Shown: positions 16,733-25,576, counted from the first letter of the stretch. The stretch is 64,000 nucleotides of DNA from an uncultured Flavobacterium sp. (GCF_951805225.1 NZ_OX638201.1:186001-250000), one strand, 5' to 3'. A program made the numbers and translations. The notes: generated from the sequence alone by a model not told the origin.

Positions 16733-16766
16733 CAGGAAAAGCTCCTGTAAAGATAGCTTTTCCTGT
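16733..16766. terminator. hairpin between reductase and AraC genes
   Basis: CAGGAAAAGC pairs perfectly with GCTTTTCCTG. It lies between the two minus-strand genes. The longer T run is on the plus side, so for the minus-strand transcript it may attenuate rather than stop. Confidence 0.5.
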
Positions 16767-16784
16767 AGATTTTTTTCTGACTTC

Positions 16785-17795
16785 TTATAGATTAACAGAT
16801 TTCATTCCAGATTCATCATAACGATTTCCGGTAATTGTTCCTACTGGAATAATACTTTCCAATCTGTCCAATTCTTTAGCGGTCAAAGTAAGTTGTGCAG
16901 CTTCAATATTTTGTTCAACATATTTTACTCGTTTTGTACCTGGAATAGCTAAAAATCCTTTAGAAGCAATCCACGCCAAAGCCAATTGTGATGCAGTAAT
17001 TTGTCTTTCGTCAGCAATAACTTTTATTTCGTTTAAGAGTTCAATGTTTTTATAAAATTGTTCTCCTTGAAAACGAGGAATTGATCTTCTAAAATCATTT
17101 TCGGCTAAGTCTTGCGGGTGCTGTATTTCTCCTGAAATGAAACCTCTTCCCAAAGGAGAATAAGCAACTATACCAATTTGCAGTTCTTCTAAAGTTTTTA
17201 TAATTCCATCTTCTTCAATGCTTCTTTCAAACAGAGAATATTCACTTTGAACAGCTGTTAACGGATGAATGTTATGTGCTTTTTTTATTGTTTCAGAAGA
17301 AACTTCAGAAAGACCAATGTAACCAACTTTTCCTTCTTTTACCAAATCAGACATTGCCTGAACGGTTTCTTCTATTGGAGTATTAGGATCAACGCGGTGT
17401 AAATAGTATAAATCGATATAATCAGTTCCAAGATTTTTAAGAGAACGTTCTACAGCCTTTTTTACATATTCTTTTTTACCATTAAATTGCCACGTAAGTT
17501 CTTCATTGTCATTAATCTCAAAGCCAAATTTTGTAGCAATTTTGTAAGCATTACGGTTTCCTTTTATAGCTTTAGAAATTAATCTTTCATTTGCCAACGG
17601 ACCATATAAATCTGCTGTGTCTAAAAAATTACCTCCTAATTCAAGTGAGCGGTGGATTGTTTTTATAGACTCGGTTTCATCTGCTTTGCCATAAATATCG
17701 TTTCCTGCAATTTGGCTCATTCCCATACAGCCTAAACCGATGTTAGGAACAATTAATCCCTGAGTTCCCAAATTCATTTTTTTTATTGCACTCAT
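16785..17795 (-). CDS. aldo/keto reductase
   Basis: The 336-residue NADPH-dependent reductase has the AKR TIM-barrel fold. The catalytic tetrad is readable: Asp59 and Tyr64 in NFLDTADLYG, Lys89 in KIATKFGF, His133 in YYLHRVDPNTP. Toward the C-terminus the cofactor-binding IPGTKRVKYVEQN is typical of the AKR13/YakC type that reduces aldehydes. The substrate cannot be told from sequence. The AraC gene downstream suggests inducible expression. Confidence 0.94.
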   Translation of the reverse strand: MSAIKKMNLGTQGLIVPNIGLGCMGMSQIAGNDIYGKADETESIKTIHRSLELGGNFLDTADLYGPLANERLISKAIKGNRNAYKIATKFGFEINDNEELTWQFNGKKEYVKKAVERSLKNLGTDYIDLYYLHRVDPNTPIEETVQAMSDLVKEGKVGYIGLSEVSSETIKKAHNIHPLTAVQSEYSLFERSIEEDGIIKTLEELQIGIVAYSPLGRGFISGEIQHPQDLAENDFRRSIPRFQGEQFYKNIELLNEIKVIADERQITASQLALAWIASKGFLAIPGTKRVKYVEQNIEAAQLTLTAKELDRLESIIPVGTITGNRYDESGMKSVNL

Positions 17796-17925
17796 ATATT
17801 TTTGTTTTAAATTAAAATTGATAATGCAAAGTTCAGGAGTTATTGTTTTTTTGAAGTAGCCAAATCTCTAGTTATTGTATCCAAATTGATGGTTCTTTTT
17901 AGATTTCAAATTGTTGGGATGTGTA

Positions 17926-18108
17926 TTTTACCGCTAAGTTCGCTAAGTTTTTTCGCTAAGTTTCGCAAAGCTTTTTAAATTGATGTCTAATAAGTAGTCA
18001 AAGTTCACAAAGCTTTGCAAACTTTTTTCAATAGAAAATGACTTCCCACAATGAGCATAAATCTTTGCGAAACTTTGCGAAAAAACTTTGCGAACTTTGC
18101 GGTAAAAT
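17926..18108. repeat. GCAAAG/GCTAAG palindromic block
   Basis: It starts TTTTACCGCTAAG and ends CTTTGCGGTAAAA. The interior resembles the block at 14572 almost word for word in its right half (an ATGAGCATAAATCTTTGCGA stretch), showing that these blocks are copied between sites. It fills the first part of the 940-bp gap between the aldo/keto reductase and catalase genes. Confidence 0.6.
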
Positions 18109-18156
18109 TATGTTCAAAGTCAAGAAACCTCAAACAAAGAAACCCTGAAAAAAGTG

Positions 18157-18255
18157 CATAAAAAAATGCCGGCATCTCGAAGAAGCCGGCATTATTTAAC
18201 TAACCAAAACCAAAATAATAAATAACCAGTTTATTACATTACAAAGATCCGACAT
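18157..18255 (-). ncRNA. candidate small RNA, copy 1
   Basis: Read on the minus strand, a near-consensus -7 box (GATCTTTG at about 18250) is followed by some 50 nt of unstructured AT-rich sequence. A strong hairpin (AATGCCGGC with GCCGGCATT, 18165-18193) and a T run then form a proper terminator. The conserved block of the duplication covers exactly this interval. No coding capacity is visible. Speculative. Confidence 0.35.
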
Positions 18256-18444
18256 ATATCGATCTTAAGGTGTTAAGGTCTTGTTATTACTTTGTTGGAT
18301 ATAAGTTAATGTTGAAGTATTAAAAAATGTGTTTTATTTAAGCTAGACATATAAATAAACTTTGTGCGTTTTGCGATAAATTATGCTTTAGGTAAAGCAA
18401 CTTGAAACTTGAAACCAGAAACAAAGAAAACCTTAAAAAAGGGC

Positions 18445-18547
18445 ATAAAAAAAATGCCGGCATCTCGAAGAAGCCGGCATCATTTAACTAACCAAAACCA
18501 AAATAATAAATAACCAGTTTATTACCCTACAAAGATCCGACATATAT
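18445..18547 (-). ncRNA. candidate small RNA, copy 2
   Basis: Second copy of the hairpin element, with the same minus-strand order: GATCTTTG-like box, AT-rich stretch, GCCGGC hairpin, T run. It differs from copy 1 mainly outside this interval. Confidence 0.35.
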
Positions 18548-18672
18548 GAATGTTTAGCTGTTAAGGTTTTGTTATTACTTTGTTGGACATAAGTTAAGAT
18601 TATAGAAAAGGCTTTTCTGAGCTTTCTGTAACGTTAAATAACTTTTGATTATTAAAATATAATAACAATCAA

Positions 18673-18704
18673 TTTTGTTTATCAATATCGTAAAGATAAG
18701 TTTG
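18673..18704 (+). promoter_or_regulatory. catalase promoter
   Basis: TTTTG (18673-18677) and TAAGTTTG (18697-18704) are separated by 19 bp, matching the Bacteroidota primary sigma factor consensus (TTTG near -33, TAnnTTTG near -7). They lie 31 bp before the catalase ATG. A second -7-like TATATTTG overlaps at 18705-18712. Confidence 0.7.
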
Positions 18705-18735
18705 TATATTTGATAAAACATTAAATATCAGCAAT

Positions 18736-20229
18736 ATGGAATCAAACAAAAAATTAACAACTGCAACAGGAACTCCCGTTCCAGACAATCAAAACATTCA
18801 AACAGCTGGCCCTCGCGGACCTGTTTTATTACAAGATTTTTGGTTTTTAGAAAAAATGGCGCATTTTGATCGTGAGGTTATTCCGGAACGACGAATGCAC
18901 GCAAAGGGATCTGGAGCTTACGGAACTTTTACAGTAACTCACGATATTACAAAATATACAAGAGCCGATATATTTTCTGAGATTGGCAAAAAAACGGAAA
19001 TGTTTGCACGTTTTTCAACTGTTGCGGGTGAAAGAGGTGCTGCTGATGCTGAGAGAGATATACGTGGTTTTGCTTTGAAATTTTATACTAATGAAGGAAA
19101 TTGGGATTTGGTAGGAAATAATACGCCTGTTTTCTTCTTTCGTGATCCAATGAAATTCCCTGATTTAAATCATGCTGTAAAACGTGATCCAAAAACCAAT
19201 TTGAGAAGTGCTGATAACAATTGGGATTTTTGGACTTTATTACCAGAAGCTTTACACCAAATTACAATCGTAATGAGTGATCGCGGAATCCCAAGATCAT
19301 ACAGACAAATGCACGGATTTGGTAGCCATACTTTTAGTTTCATAAGTCATCAAAACGAAAGACATTATGTGAAATTTCATTTTGTAACGCAACAAGGAAT
19401 TGATAATCTCTCTGATGAAGAAGCAGCTAAATTAGTAGGAGGAGACAGAGAAAGTCACCAACGTGATTTATTTGATGCTATTGAAGAAGGAAACTTCCCA
19501 AAATGGAAAATGTTTATTCAGGTTATGACAGAAGAACAAGCAGAGAATTATCGTTTCCATCCTTTTGATTTAACTAAAGTTTGGTTAAAAGGAGATTATC
19601 CATTGATTCCTGTTGGAGAATTTGAATTAAATAAAAATCCTGAAAATTATTTTGCCGAAGTAGAACAAGCAGCTTTTAATCCGGCGCATGTACCTCCAGG
19701 AATCAGTTTTTCACCGGATAAAATGCTTCAGGCACGTTTGTTCTCTTACGGAGATGCACACAGATATCGTTTGGGAGTGAACAATTACCAAATTCCGGTA
19801 AACTCTTCAAGATGTCCTTACAATACTTTTCATAGAGACGGAGCAATGCGTGTAGATGGAAATAACGGTTCAAAGAAACATTATGAACCAAACAGTTTTG
19901 GAGAATTACAGGAACAACCTGAATTTAAAGAACCACCATTGAAACTTCATGGAGATGCGTGGGCTCATAATTTCAGAGATGATGATAATGATTATTTTAC
20001 ACAGCCAGGTTTACTTTTCCGTTTATTAACAGATGAGAAAAAACAATTGTTATTCAAAAATACTGCAGGACAAGTAGGAGGAGCACAAAAGTTCATTCAG
20101 ATTCGTCATATCCGCAACTGTTACAAAGCTGATCCTGCATATGGAGAAGGTGTAGCAAATGCGCTAGGTCTGACAATGGATGAAGTAAATAACTTTTCTG
20201 ATCCAAGATTATTAATCGAAGTTCGATAA
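18736..20229 (+). CDS. katA: monofunctional heme catalase
   Basis: Dismutates hydrogen peroxide to water and oxygen. The 497-residue length and sequence fit clade 3 small-subunit catalases. The distal catalytic His55 is in RRMHAKGSG, the catalytic Asn lies in VGNNTPVFFFRDP (128-129), and the proximal heme ligand Tyr338 is in FSYGDAHRYRLG. No signal peptide is present, so it is cytoplasmic. It has its own promoter and is followed by a terminator, so it is monocistronic. No regulator is adjacent. Confidence 0.97.
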   Translation: MESNKKLTTATGTPVPDNQNIQTAGPRGPVLLQDFWFLEKMAHFDREVIPERRMHAKGSGAYGTFTVTHDITKYTRADIFSEIGKKTEMFARFSTVAGERGAADAERDIRGFALKFYTNEGNWDLVGNNTPVFFFRDPMKFPDLNHAVKRDPKTNLRSADNNWDFWTLLPEALHQITIVMSDRGIPRSYRQMHGFGSHTFSFISHQNERHYVKFHFVTQQGIDNLSDEEAAKLVGGDRESHQRDLFDAIEEGNFPKWKMFIQVMTEEQAENYRFHPFDLTKVWLKGDYPLIPVGEFELNKNPENYFAEVEQAAFNPAHVPPGISFSPDKMLQARLFSYGDAHRYRLGVNNYQIPVNSSRCPYNTFHRDGAMRVDGNNGSKKHYEPNSFGELQEQPEFKEPPLKLHGDAWAHNFRDDDNDYFTQPGLLFRLLTDEKKQLLFKNTAGQVGGAQKFIQIRHIRNCYKADPAYGEGVANALGLTMDEVNNFSDPRLLIEVR

Positions 20230-20291
20230 TTTTTATAAGGTTCAAAGGGACAGAGTAGCAAAGGCTCAGAGTTTGCCTTTGATTTTAAATA

Positions 20292-20327
20292 ATAAACCCG
20301 ACAGATTTTAAAATCTGTCGGGTTTTG
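20292..20327 (+). terminator. catalase terminator
   Basis: AAACCCGACAGATTTT pairs perfectly with AAAATCTGTCGGGTTT, ending in T. A near copy (AAACCCGACAGG type) is at 52103. A short GGTTCA-type array (20236-20275) lies between it and the catalase stop. Confidence 0.85.
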
Positions 20328-20368
20328 TTATTTTATATAAATACAAATATTTCTTTATGTAAACTAAA

Positions 20369-20456
20369 GTCCGGCCCTACAATATAAATTGAGCTAAAGC
20401 TTTTTTAAAGTTCCGAAGGAACGAATCATATTGTAGGGCCGGATTTCAATCCGGTT
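20369..20456. repeat. TTCCGAAGGAAC / TTGTAGGGCCGGATT palindromic repeat
   Basis: GTCCGGCCCTACAATATA on the left is complementary to ATATTGTAGGGCCGGA on the right, and a GTTCC-GGAAC small palindrome lies between. Related copies are at 35590 and 36674. The rest of the gap to 20623 holds ATCCGTTTAAATCTGC-type and GCAAAG-type repeats (20556-20608). No gene is seen. Confidence 0.65.
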
Positions 20457-20623
20457 TAATTGCAGAAAACCAGCGAAAATCCGTTTAAATCTGCATAATC
20501 CGTGGCCAAAAATTATAGACAAAGCTTTGTGATCTTAATAAAATTATCAAACACTAAATATAAAAACTTAGCAAACTTTGCGTAAACCTTTGCATTCTTT
20601 GCGGTAAAAAAAACAGCTAAAAC

Positions 20624-21478
20624 CTAAGAAAAAACAACCGTCTTATTACTGTAAACCATAGTCTTACGTTCGGCATGCAATTTAATAGCGCGAGCGAGAA
20701 CAATACGTTCTAAATCTCGTCCTTTCATGATAAAATCATCAATTGAATGTATGTGAGAAACGCGAGTAATATCTTGTTCAATAATTGGACCTTCGTCTAA
20801 TTCTGCTGTAACATAATGACTTGTGGCACCAATAATTTTTACACCACGTTTAAATGCCGAATGATAAGGTTTTGCACCCGGAAAAGCAGGCAAAAAGGAA
20901 TGGTGAATATTGATAATCTTATTTTCGTAAAGCGAAATCAAATTTGGAGTAATGATTTGCATATAACGGGCTAAAACAATAAAATTGATTTGGTATTTTT
21001 TTAATAATTCAATTTGTTTGATTTCGCCTTCTTCTTTATTGTCTTTTGTAAAAGGCACACAGTGAAACGGAATATCAAAACGTTCGGCAATAGATCTTAA
21101 ATCATTATGATTACTGATAATTACCGGAATTTCTACATTTAATTCTCCTGCGCTGTAACGTCCTAAAATATCAAAAAGGCAATGATCGTATTTCGATACA
21201 AACAACGCCATTTTTGGTTTTTGTTCCTGATTGTATAAATCCCAGGACATATCAAATTCCGTTGCGATCGTTTGGTTAAAATCGGCTTTTAGATTTTCGA
21301 TCGTTATGTTGTGATTGGTTAATTCACATTCCAATCGCATAAAAAACACATTTTGTTCTACATCAACATGTTGGTCGATGTAGGTAATGTTTCCTTCTAC
21401 CTTTGCAATAAAAGTAGTTACTGAGGCAATAATTCCTTTTTTGTCTTTGCAGTGAATCAGAATGGTAATTTTTTGCAT
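20624..21478 (-). CDS. purU: formyltetrahydrofolate deformylase
   Basis: Hydrolyses 10-formyl-THF to formate and THF, balancing the one-carbon pool for purine synthesis. The 284-residue protein has an N-terminal ACT domain (1 to about 80, ITILIHCKDKKGIIASVTTF) and a C-terminal formyltransferase-like domain. In the latter, NIHHSFLPAFPGAKPYHSAF contains the conserved His, and the following GATSHYVTAELDEGPIIEQD carries the catalytic Asp region. The length is typical. Monocistronic. Its 3-prime flank is the GCAAAG repeat. Confidence 0.95.
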   Translation of the reverse strand: MQKITILIHCKDKKGIIASVTTFIAKVEGNITYIDQHVDVEQNVFFMRLECELTNHNITIENLKADFNQTIATEFDMSWDLYNQEQKPKMALFVSKYDHCLFDILGRYSAGELNVEIPVIISNHNDLRSIAERFDIPFHCVPFTKDNKEEGEIKQIELLKKYQINFIVLARYMQIITPNLISLYENKIINIHHSFLPAFPGAKPYHSAFKRGVKIIGATSHYVTAELDEGPIIEQDITRVSHIHSIDDFIMKGRDLERIVLARAIKLHAERKTMVYSNKTVVFS

Positions 21479-21499
21479 ATTGGTGTTTTTTTTGATTAG

Positions 21500-21575
21500 T
21501 TACAAAGTTCCAAAGGTTCAAAGTTCCAAAGGTTGCTTTGTACCTTTGTTACTCTGAGCCTTTGAACCTTAGAAA
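21500..21575. repeat. CAAAGTTC 8-bp array with self-complement
   Basis: Four units of the CAAAGTTC / CAAAGGTT type run into TTGCTTTGTACCTTTG and GAGCCTTTGAACCTT, the complement, so the array can fold on itself. It lies between purU and the DUF4197 gene and may terminate transcription of the latter. Confidence 0.6.
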
Positions 21576-21580
21576 TAAAA

Positions 21581-22300
21581 TTATTTTCCGTCCTGCATTG
21601 CGAATACGCTTTTAAGCAAAGGCGTTGTTCTTGCGCTAATATTAGTACGGATATCTTTTTCTTCAACAGCAATCATTTTAAAAACTCCTGCCAAAGCTTG
21701 GTTAGTAGTATAATCTGTCAAATCAGGATTTACTTTTTTAACTAACGGAATTGTATTGTATTTGTTTATAATGTTTGTCCAAACTACATCAGCACCAACT
21801 TTTGCGAAAGAACTTTTAATTACCGGATTAAATTTTCCGTATAAAGCGGTAGTCGTACTATTTTGCAAATAACTGGTTGCAGCGCTGTCATTTCCTAAAA
21901 GGATATTTTTTGCATCTGTAAACGACATATTTTTAACAGCCGAAACAAATATTGGAGTTGCTTCTTTTACAGCATCTTCGGCAGCGCGATTTAAGACTTT
22001 AATACCTTCATCAGCAAGAGATGATAATCCTATTTTACGTAAAGTAGCGTCTACTTTTTGTAATTCAGCTGGCATTAAAATTTTTACAGCTTCATTTTTA
22101 TAGAAACCATCAACTGCGGTCAATTTACTCACTTGTTGCGTAATTCCCTTATTTAAGGCTTCTTTTAATCCAGATGCAATGTCTACGCCGCCAATTCCTG
22201 GAAGTTGTGATGACAATTGTGGTAACTGATTTAGGGTTTGTTGTACCTGAGCACAAGAGCTAAGAGAAAATACAAGGGCTAAAATTAAAATCTTTTTCAT
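21581..22300 (-). CDS. DUF4197 lipoprotein
   Basis: The 239-residue protein has a lipobox (SLSSC, Cys16). The mature part matches DUF4197: DIASGLKEALNKGITQQVSK, then DGFYKNEAVKILMPAELQKV, and a C-terminal YTTNQALAGVFKMIAVEEKD. Proteins of this family are helical envelope lipoproteins in many Gram-negative bacteria; the function is not known. It stands alone, with a repeat on each side. Confidence 0.88.
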   Translation of the reverse strand: MKKILILALVFSLSSCAQVQQTLNQLPQLSSQLPGIGGVDIASGLKEALNKGITQQVSKLTAVDGFYKNEAVKILMPAELQKVDATLRKIGLSSLADEGIKVLNRAAEDAVKEATPIFVSAVKNMSFTDAKNILLGNDSAATSYLQNSTTTALYGKFNPVIKSSFAKVGADVVWTNIINKYNTIPLVKKVNPDLTDYTTNQALAGVFKMIAVEEKDIRTNISARTTPLLKSVFAMQDGK

Positions 22301-22409
22301 TAAGTAGGTTTTTATATAAGTTTCAAAAATACTACTTATTCAAAAACAAAGCCACAATTTTATGTTAGGAGAATAAACAATTTGTTTTATACTTAACAAT
22401 AGCTTTTTT

Positions 22410-22743
22410 TAGGTACTGAGATTCTGAGGTTCTGAGTTGCTAAGGTGTTTTTTGTTTTTAATTTCTCATATTCGAACTTCATTTTTAATGAGAAAGAAAA
22501 CTAAAATTCCAACAAAAAATAGTTCGAGAATATAGCCCGTCCAAAGATTTCGTTTATCGAATTCAGTATTATATTGATCGACTAATTTTCCTTTAAATCC
22601 TTTCAAAATCCAGAAGAAAAATCCACCAATCCAAATTGAAGTTAATTGCTCAGCGAAAGGCTCTTTTGCCATATTTTTTAAACTAATTATATTATTAAAA
22701 TATTACGCTAAAACCTTAGCAACTTAGAATCTCAGAACCTAGG
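22410..22743. repeat. inverted GGTTCTGA arrays bracketing a small gene
   Basis: The array 22410-22447 (GATTCTGAGGTTCTGAG) has its complement at 22705-22743 (CTTAGAATCTCAGAACCTAGG). Together they bracket the 68-residue ORF at 22466-22672, as in the 2642-2931 and 4358-4602 pairs. Confidence 0.6.
22466..22672 (-). CDS. small membrane protein
   Basis: The 68-residue protein begins MAKEPFAEQLTSIWIGGFFF. It has a first hydrophobic segment near 12-26 (WIGGFFFWILKGFKG), a charged middle and a second hydrophobic helix near 48-62 (LELFFVGILVFFLI). Two-helix membrane protein of unknown function. It is flanked by inverted repeat arrays. The reading frame is convincing (basic loop and clean hydrophobic helices), but I do not recognise a family. 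Confidence 0.6.
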   Translation of the reverse strand: MAKEPFAEQLTSIWIGGFFFWILKGFKGKLVDQYNTEFDKRNLWTGYILELFFVGILVFFLIKNEVRI

Positions 22744-22753
22744 AATCTTCCTC

Positions 22754-23314
22754 TCACGGCCAATACATTCTCACATTATAATTCCAATACGTTTTACTCG
22801 AAATATAGGTAGATTGCATTGCTTTAATTGGCACATTATTTTGATCGTATAATTGTATGCGAATGATTTTTTCTGTTGTGTCGTCTTTTAAATCAATATT
22901 TCCTTCGGCGGCGTCTATTAATTTCTTTTTCTTTAAATACAATTCAGGATTTTCGATAATGAAAACAATTGCAGCTTCATTATTTGATTCGTGTTCAGCT
23001 GCGAGATTTCCGTTAGCATCAAAAGTTTCGATTCTTTGCAGATAGTCATTATTATAATAAAAAAGCTGAAAAGTAATTCCGCCATGCAATACTTCTGGTT
23101 TCTGATTTTTTAAGCGAAATCGCAGTATTTGTTTTTTAGCATTTGTAAATTCGATAGAACCGTTTCCTTCTGCATTTATATGACTGTACAAAACCTTGGC
23201 AGGTTTTGAGAATTGCTTTATTTTATTGGTGTAAATGTCATATTTGGCATTGGATTGCGCCATTCCGTAAACGCCTTGAAGAAGGCATAAGCATAGCAAA
23301 AAAAATGATTTCAT
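22754..23314 (-). CDS. hypothetical secreted protein
   Basis: The 186-residue protein has a signal peptide ending in GMAQ (about residue 19). The mature part is beta-rich with charged turns and ends in YWNYNVRMYWP. No family is recognised. It starts 11 bp after the stop of the Coa1-like gene on the same strand, so the two are probably co-transcribed and may act together in the envelope. Confidence 0.7.
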   Translation of the reverse strand: MKSFFLLCLCLLQGVYGMAQSNAKYDIYTNKIKQFSKPAKVLYSHINAEGNGSIEFTNAKKQILRFRLKNQKPEVLHGGITFQLFYYNNDYLQRIETFDANGNLAAEHESNNEAAIVFIIENPELYLKKKKLIDAAEGNIDLKDDTTEKIIRIQLYDQNNVPIKAMQSTYISSKTYWNYNVRMYWP

Positions 23315-23325
23315 TTAGTATTGTT

Positions 23326-23748
23326 TTACTGCTTCAATAAATCAATTTCTTCTTTTGTAGACTCAACATAAACGGACTTTACGCTGTATTTCCAAGTTCC
23401 TCTTTTTTCGGCTACAATAAATATAGTTCCATTTCCTTTAGAACCTTTTATCGGGATTTGTAAATCGCAATTTCCGGTATCATTACTTAAACTAATATTT
23501 CCGGATGTCATTCCGTTTGCTTCAATATGATCTCCTAGTTTTTCAATTACTACTTTGTTATGTTGTACTTCGGTCAGGGTTTGTTTATAAACATCCGAAT
23601 CTTTCATCATCGAAGTAACTCCAAAGAAAATTCCGGCGATAAACAAGCCAAAAAGTAGAATAAGACTTAAACATCCTGTTGGTACAAACCATTTCCAGTT
23701 TCTGTCCCACCAACTTTTTCTAACAATTAATTCATTTGAATCTTCCAT
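23326..23748 (-). CDS. Coa1 family membrane protein
   Basis: The 140-residue protein has a short cytoplasmic N-terminus, one transmembrane helix (about 20-45, PTGCLSLILLFGLFIAGIFF) and a periplasmic domain. The domain shows the Coa1 pattern: VYKQTLTEVQHNKVVIEKLG, then GNISLSNDTGNCDLQIPIKG and a C-terminal WKYSVKSVYV. Named after a mitochondrial cytochrome oxidase assembly factor; bacterial members are of unknown function. It is upstream of the secreted protein gene with an 11-bp gap. Confidence 0.8.
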   Translation of the reverse strand: MEDSNELIVRKSWWDRNWKWFVPTGCLSLILLFGLFIAGIFFGVTSMMKDSDVYKQTLTEVQHNKVVIEKLGDHIEANGMTSGNISLSNDTGNCDLQIPIKGSKGNGTIFIVAEKRGTWKYSVKSVYVESTKEEIDLLKQ

Positions 23749-23881
23749 AATTTCAGTTATAGCTTTTTAGTATATACTTTGTAATTGAAATTTAAATGTA
23801 CATAATTTTTAGAAAGATAAGAGTTTTATAAATGCAAAATCATCTTAGTTTCCTAAGATGATTTTATATAAAAAAATTAAG

Positions 23882-24754
23882 CTACTTATTATCAAAAGCT
23901 ATTTCTTGCAAAGCTTCTGGGTTGCTAATAGCGTGATTAACTTCTTGTTTTCGAGTAGAATCATAATATCTGGTTCCTGAAATTAGCAAAAGTTTTTTAG
24001 GAATAATTGGTTTTTTGTCAAAGATAGTAGCGTATAGTAAATTAGCCTGCAGGAATCCGCCATCGTTTATAAGATGAAGTGTATGTTTTCCATAACGCAG
24101 ATTGTCTTTATTTTCAACCAAATATCTATAGCCATTTTTTCCATCATAGGCATCTTTAACAGCATCGCCTATTTTTAATAAACCTGCATTTTTTATAAAA
24201 CTCATAATCAAAATGGCATTTTTACGCAGTTTAGTATGAGATTTTATAAAATTAGAATCAGTGTATGAAAGTGGAGATATTCCCTGATAAATATAGATTG
24301 CAACGTCCGGACTATTTTTATGTATTTTTTTGACTAGCATTTTGACATTCGCCTTGTATTCTTCAATGTCAGATAAAGCTATCGAAGTTGATTCCTGAAT
24401 AATTACATAATCGAAATAATTACCGTCTTTATCCTGATTAGAAAAAATTTGATTAGCCTCTGTTTTGTTTGTTTCATAAACCTTTTGAAGCGAAACCCCA
24501 ACGGTTATTAATTGATCAACATTGACAGGTTGATTGTTTGCATTGCAAAATTCTTTAAACAATATTGGAGCACTTACAAAGTATTCAGTTTGGCTGTTTC
24601 CTATAAATAATATGCGAGGAGGGCCTTCGGTTTTTGGAGGTTTAGGATGTGTGATATTTTTCTCAAGTCCCGAATAATCTTCAGTTAATGCCTGTTTATT
24701 GCAGGAAGAAAATAAAATAACTGCGATACTGAAAATTAAAACCTGTTTTTTCAT
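23882..24754 (-). CDS. SGNH/GDSL-like lipoprotein (DUF4886-like)
   Basis: The roughly 290-residue protein has a lipobox (LFSSC). RILFIGNSQTEYF holds the block I nucleophile serine of the SGNH hydrolase fold; YVIIQESTS fits block III. The usual Asp-His pair is less clear, near the C-terminal LINDGGFLQANLLYATIF. It may deacylate an envelope or dietary glycan. ATG at 24754 is used, giving a clean signal peptide; an upstream start at 24781 would add nine residues. Confidence 0.7.
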   Translation of the reverse strand: MKKQVLIFSIAVILFSSCNKQALTEDYSGLEKNITHPKPPKTEGPPRILFIGNSQTEYFVSAPILFKEFCNANNQPVNVDQLITVGVSLQKVYETNKTEANQIFSNQDKDGNYFDYVIIQESTSIALSDIEEYKANVKMLVKKIHKNSPDVAIYIYQGISPLSYTDSNFIKSHTKLRKNAILIMSFIKNAGLLKIGDAVKDAYDGKNGYRYLVENKDNLRYGKHTLHLINDGGFLQANLLYATIFDKKPIIPKKLLLISGTRYYDSTRKQEVNHAISNPEALQEIAFDNK

Positions 24755-24910
24755 TTTAAAACTATAAGAAAATTTTTGCAAATATCCTTTAATCGATTTA
24801 AGCGATGGTTCTTAAAAGATTTAAAGTCTGCTGTTTTAGGACATTTTTACTTCCATAAAGAGAAAGGAAATAATATTCTTTTTTTAAGGAGTTGAAGATT
24901 CTTATAAATA

Positions 24911-25020
24911 AAAAAAGCGAAAATATAGTAGGATATTTTCGCTTTCGAATTAATATAAAAAGTAGGATTTGAACATATTAAAGCAATATAAATTAGGATT
25001 TATAAACCAGATTAAGTTGC
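24911..25020 (-). pseudogene. hairpin and decayed copy of the next gene's 3-prime end
   Basis: A hairpin (GCGAAAATAT with ATATTTTCGC, 24916-24943) is followed by about 70 bp resembling the end and downstream flank of the gene at 25101. Both read NPNLYC on the minus strand and share TTTCGAATTA and AGTAGGATTT flanks. It seems to be a local duplication with only the last codons left. The 346-bp gap from 24755 to 25100 holds nothing else. Confidence 0.5.
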
Positions 25021-25100
25021 TGTATTTTAGTTTATTGCTAATAAAATAATTGTTTGGGACAAAAAAGGCGTTTCGTTTTCGAATTATATAAAGTAGGATT

Positions 25101-25442
25101 TTATACGTATTGTAAACAATATAAATTAGGATTGTAAACAGGATTGATTTGTCTTAATTCGGCAAGTATATTGTGTGTGTAATCTGTACCTCCAATTGCT
25201 AAATAAAATAAAGATTTTGACAGATGCATTGGTCTTAAAGGAAATGTACGCCAGCTTTGTAATATGTTTTTTATAAAATGTTTTATTATGTATTTGGTTT
25301 TACTTTCTTCAGGACGAACAAAATAAATAGTAGAGCTTTTTATTTTAGTCATTAAATTTGGAAACATTACAAATCTTCCGCCTTGTTGGATTAAAAGATT
25401 GATTTCAAAAAGTGTTAATCCGTCAATATTCTCTGTTTTCAT
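25101..25442 (-). CDS. hypothetical protein
   Basis: The 113-residue protein begins MKTENIDGLTLFEINLLIQQ and continues GGRFVMFPNLMTKIKSSTIY. The N-terminal pattern resembles a group of small Flavobacteriaceae proteins starting with a helix and GG(R/K)FV, but I cannot name it. The middle is basic and aromatic, the end proline- and tyrosine-rich. ATG is preceded by an AT-rich leader. Its 3-prime end has a decayed copy downstream. Function unknown. Confidence 0.6.
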   Translation of the reverse strand: MKTENIDGLTLFEINLLIQQGGRFVMFPNLMTKIKSSTIYFVRPEESKTKYIIKHFIKNILQSWRTFPLRPMHLSKSLFYLAIGGTDYTHNILAELRQINPVYNPNLYCLQYV

Positions 25443-25576
25443 GATAATTAATTTTAATTAAAAATTAGTGGTATTATTATGGTACAAAGGTCAGTCGGTT
25501 TTGAATTTAATTTAGCCTTTAAAGGATTTAAAATTAATATGTTAAGGTTTTTTTTATCTGATGAAATAAAATAAAA

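Larger units (their letters stand above)
18121..18597. repeat. tandem duplication of a 190-bp element
   Basis: The segment 18121-18309 recurs at 18408-18597 (offset about 288 bp). The middle part of each copy, from the GCCGGC hairpin through ACTAACCAAAACC to GATCCGACATATAT, is almost identical. The outer parts have drifted. No ORF of note is inside. Confidence 0.8.
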
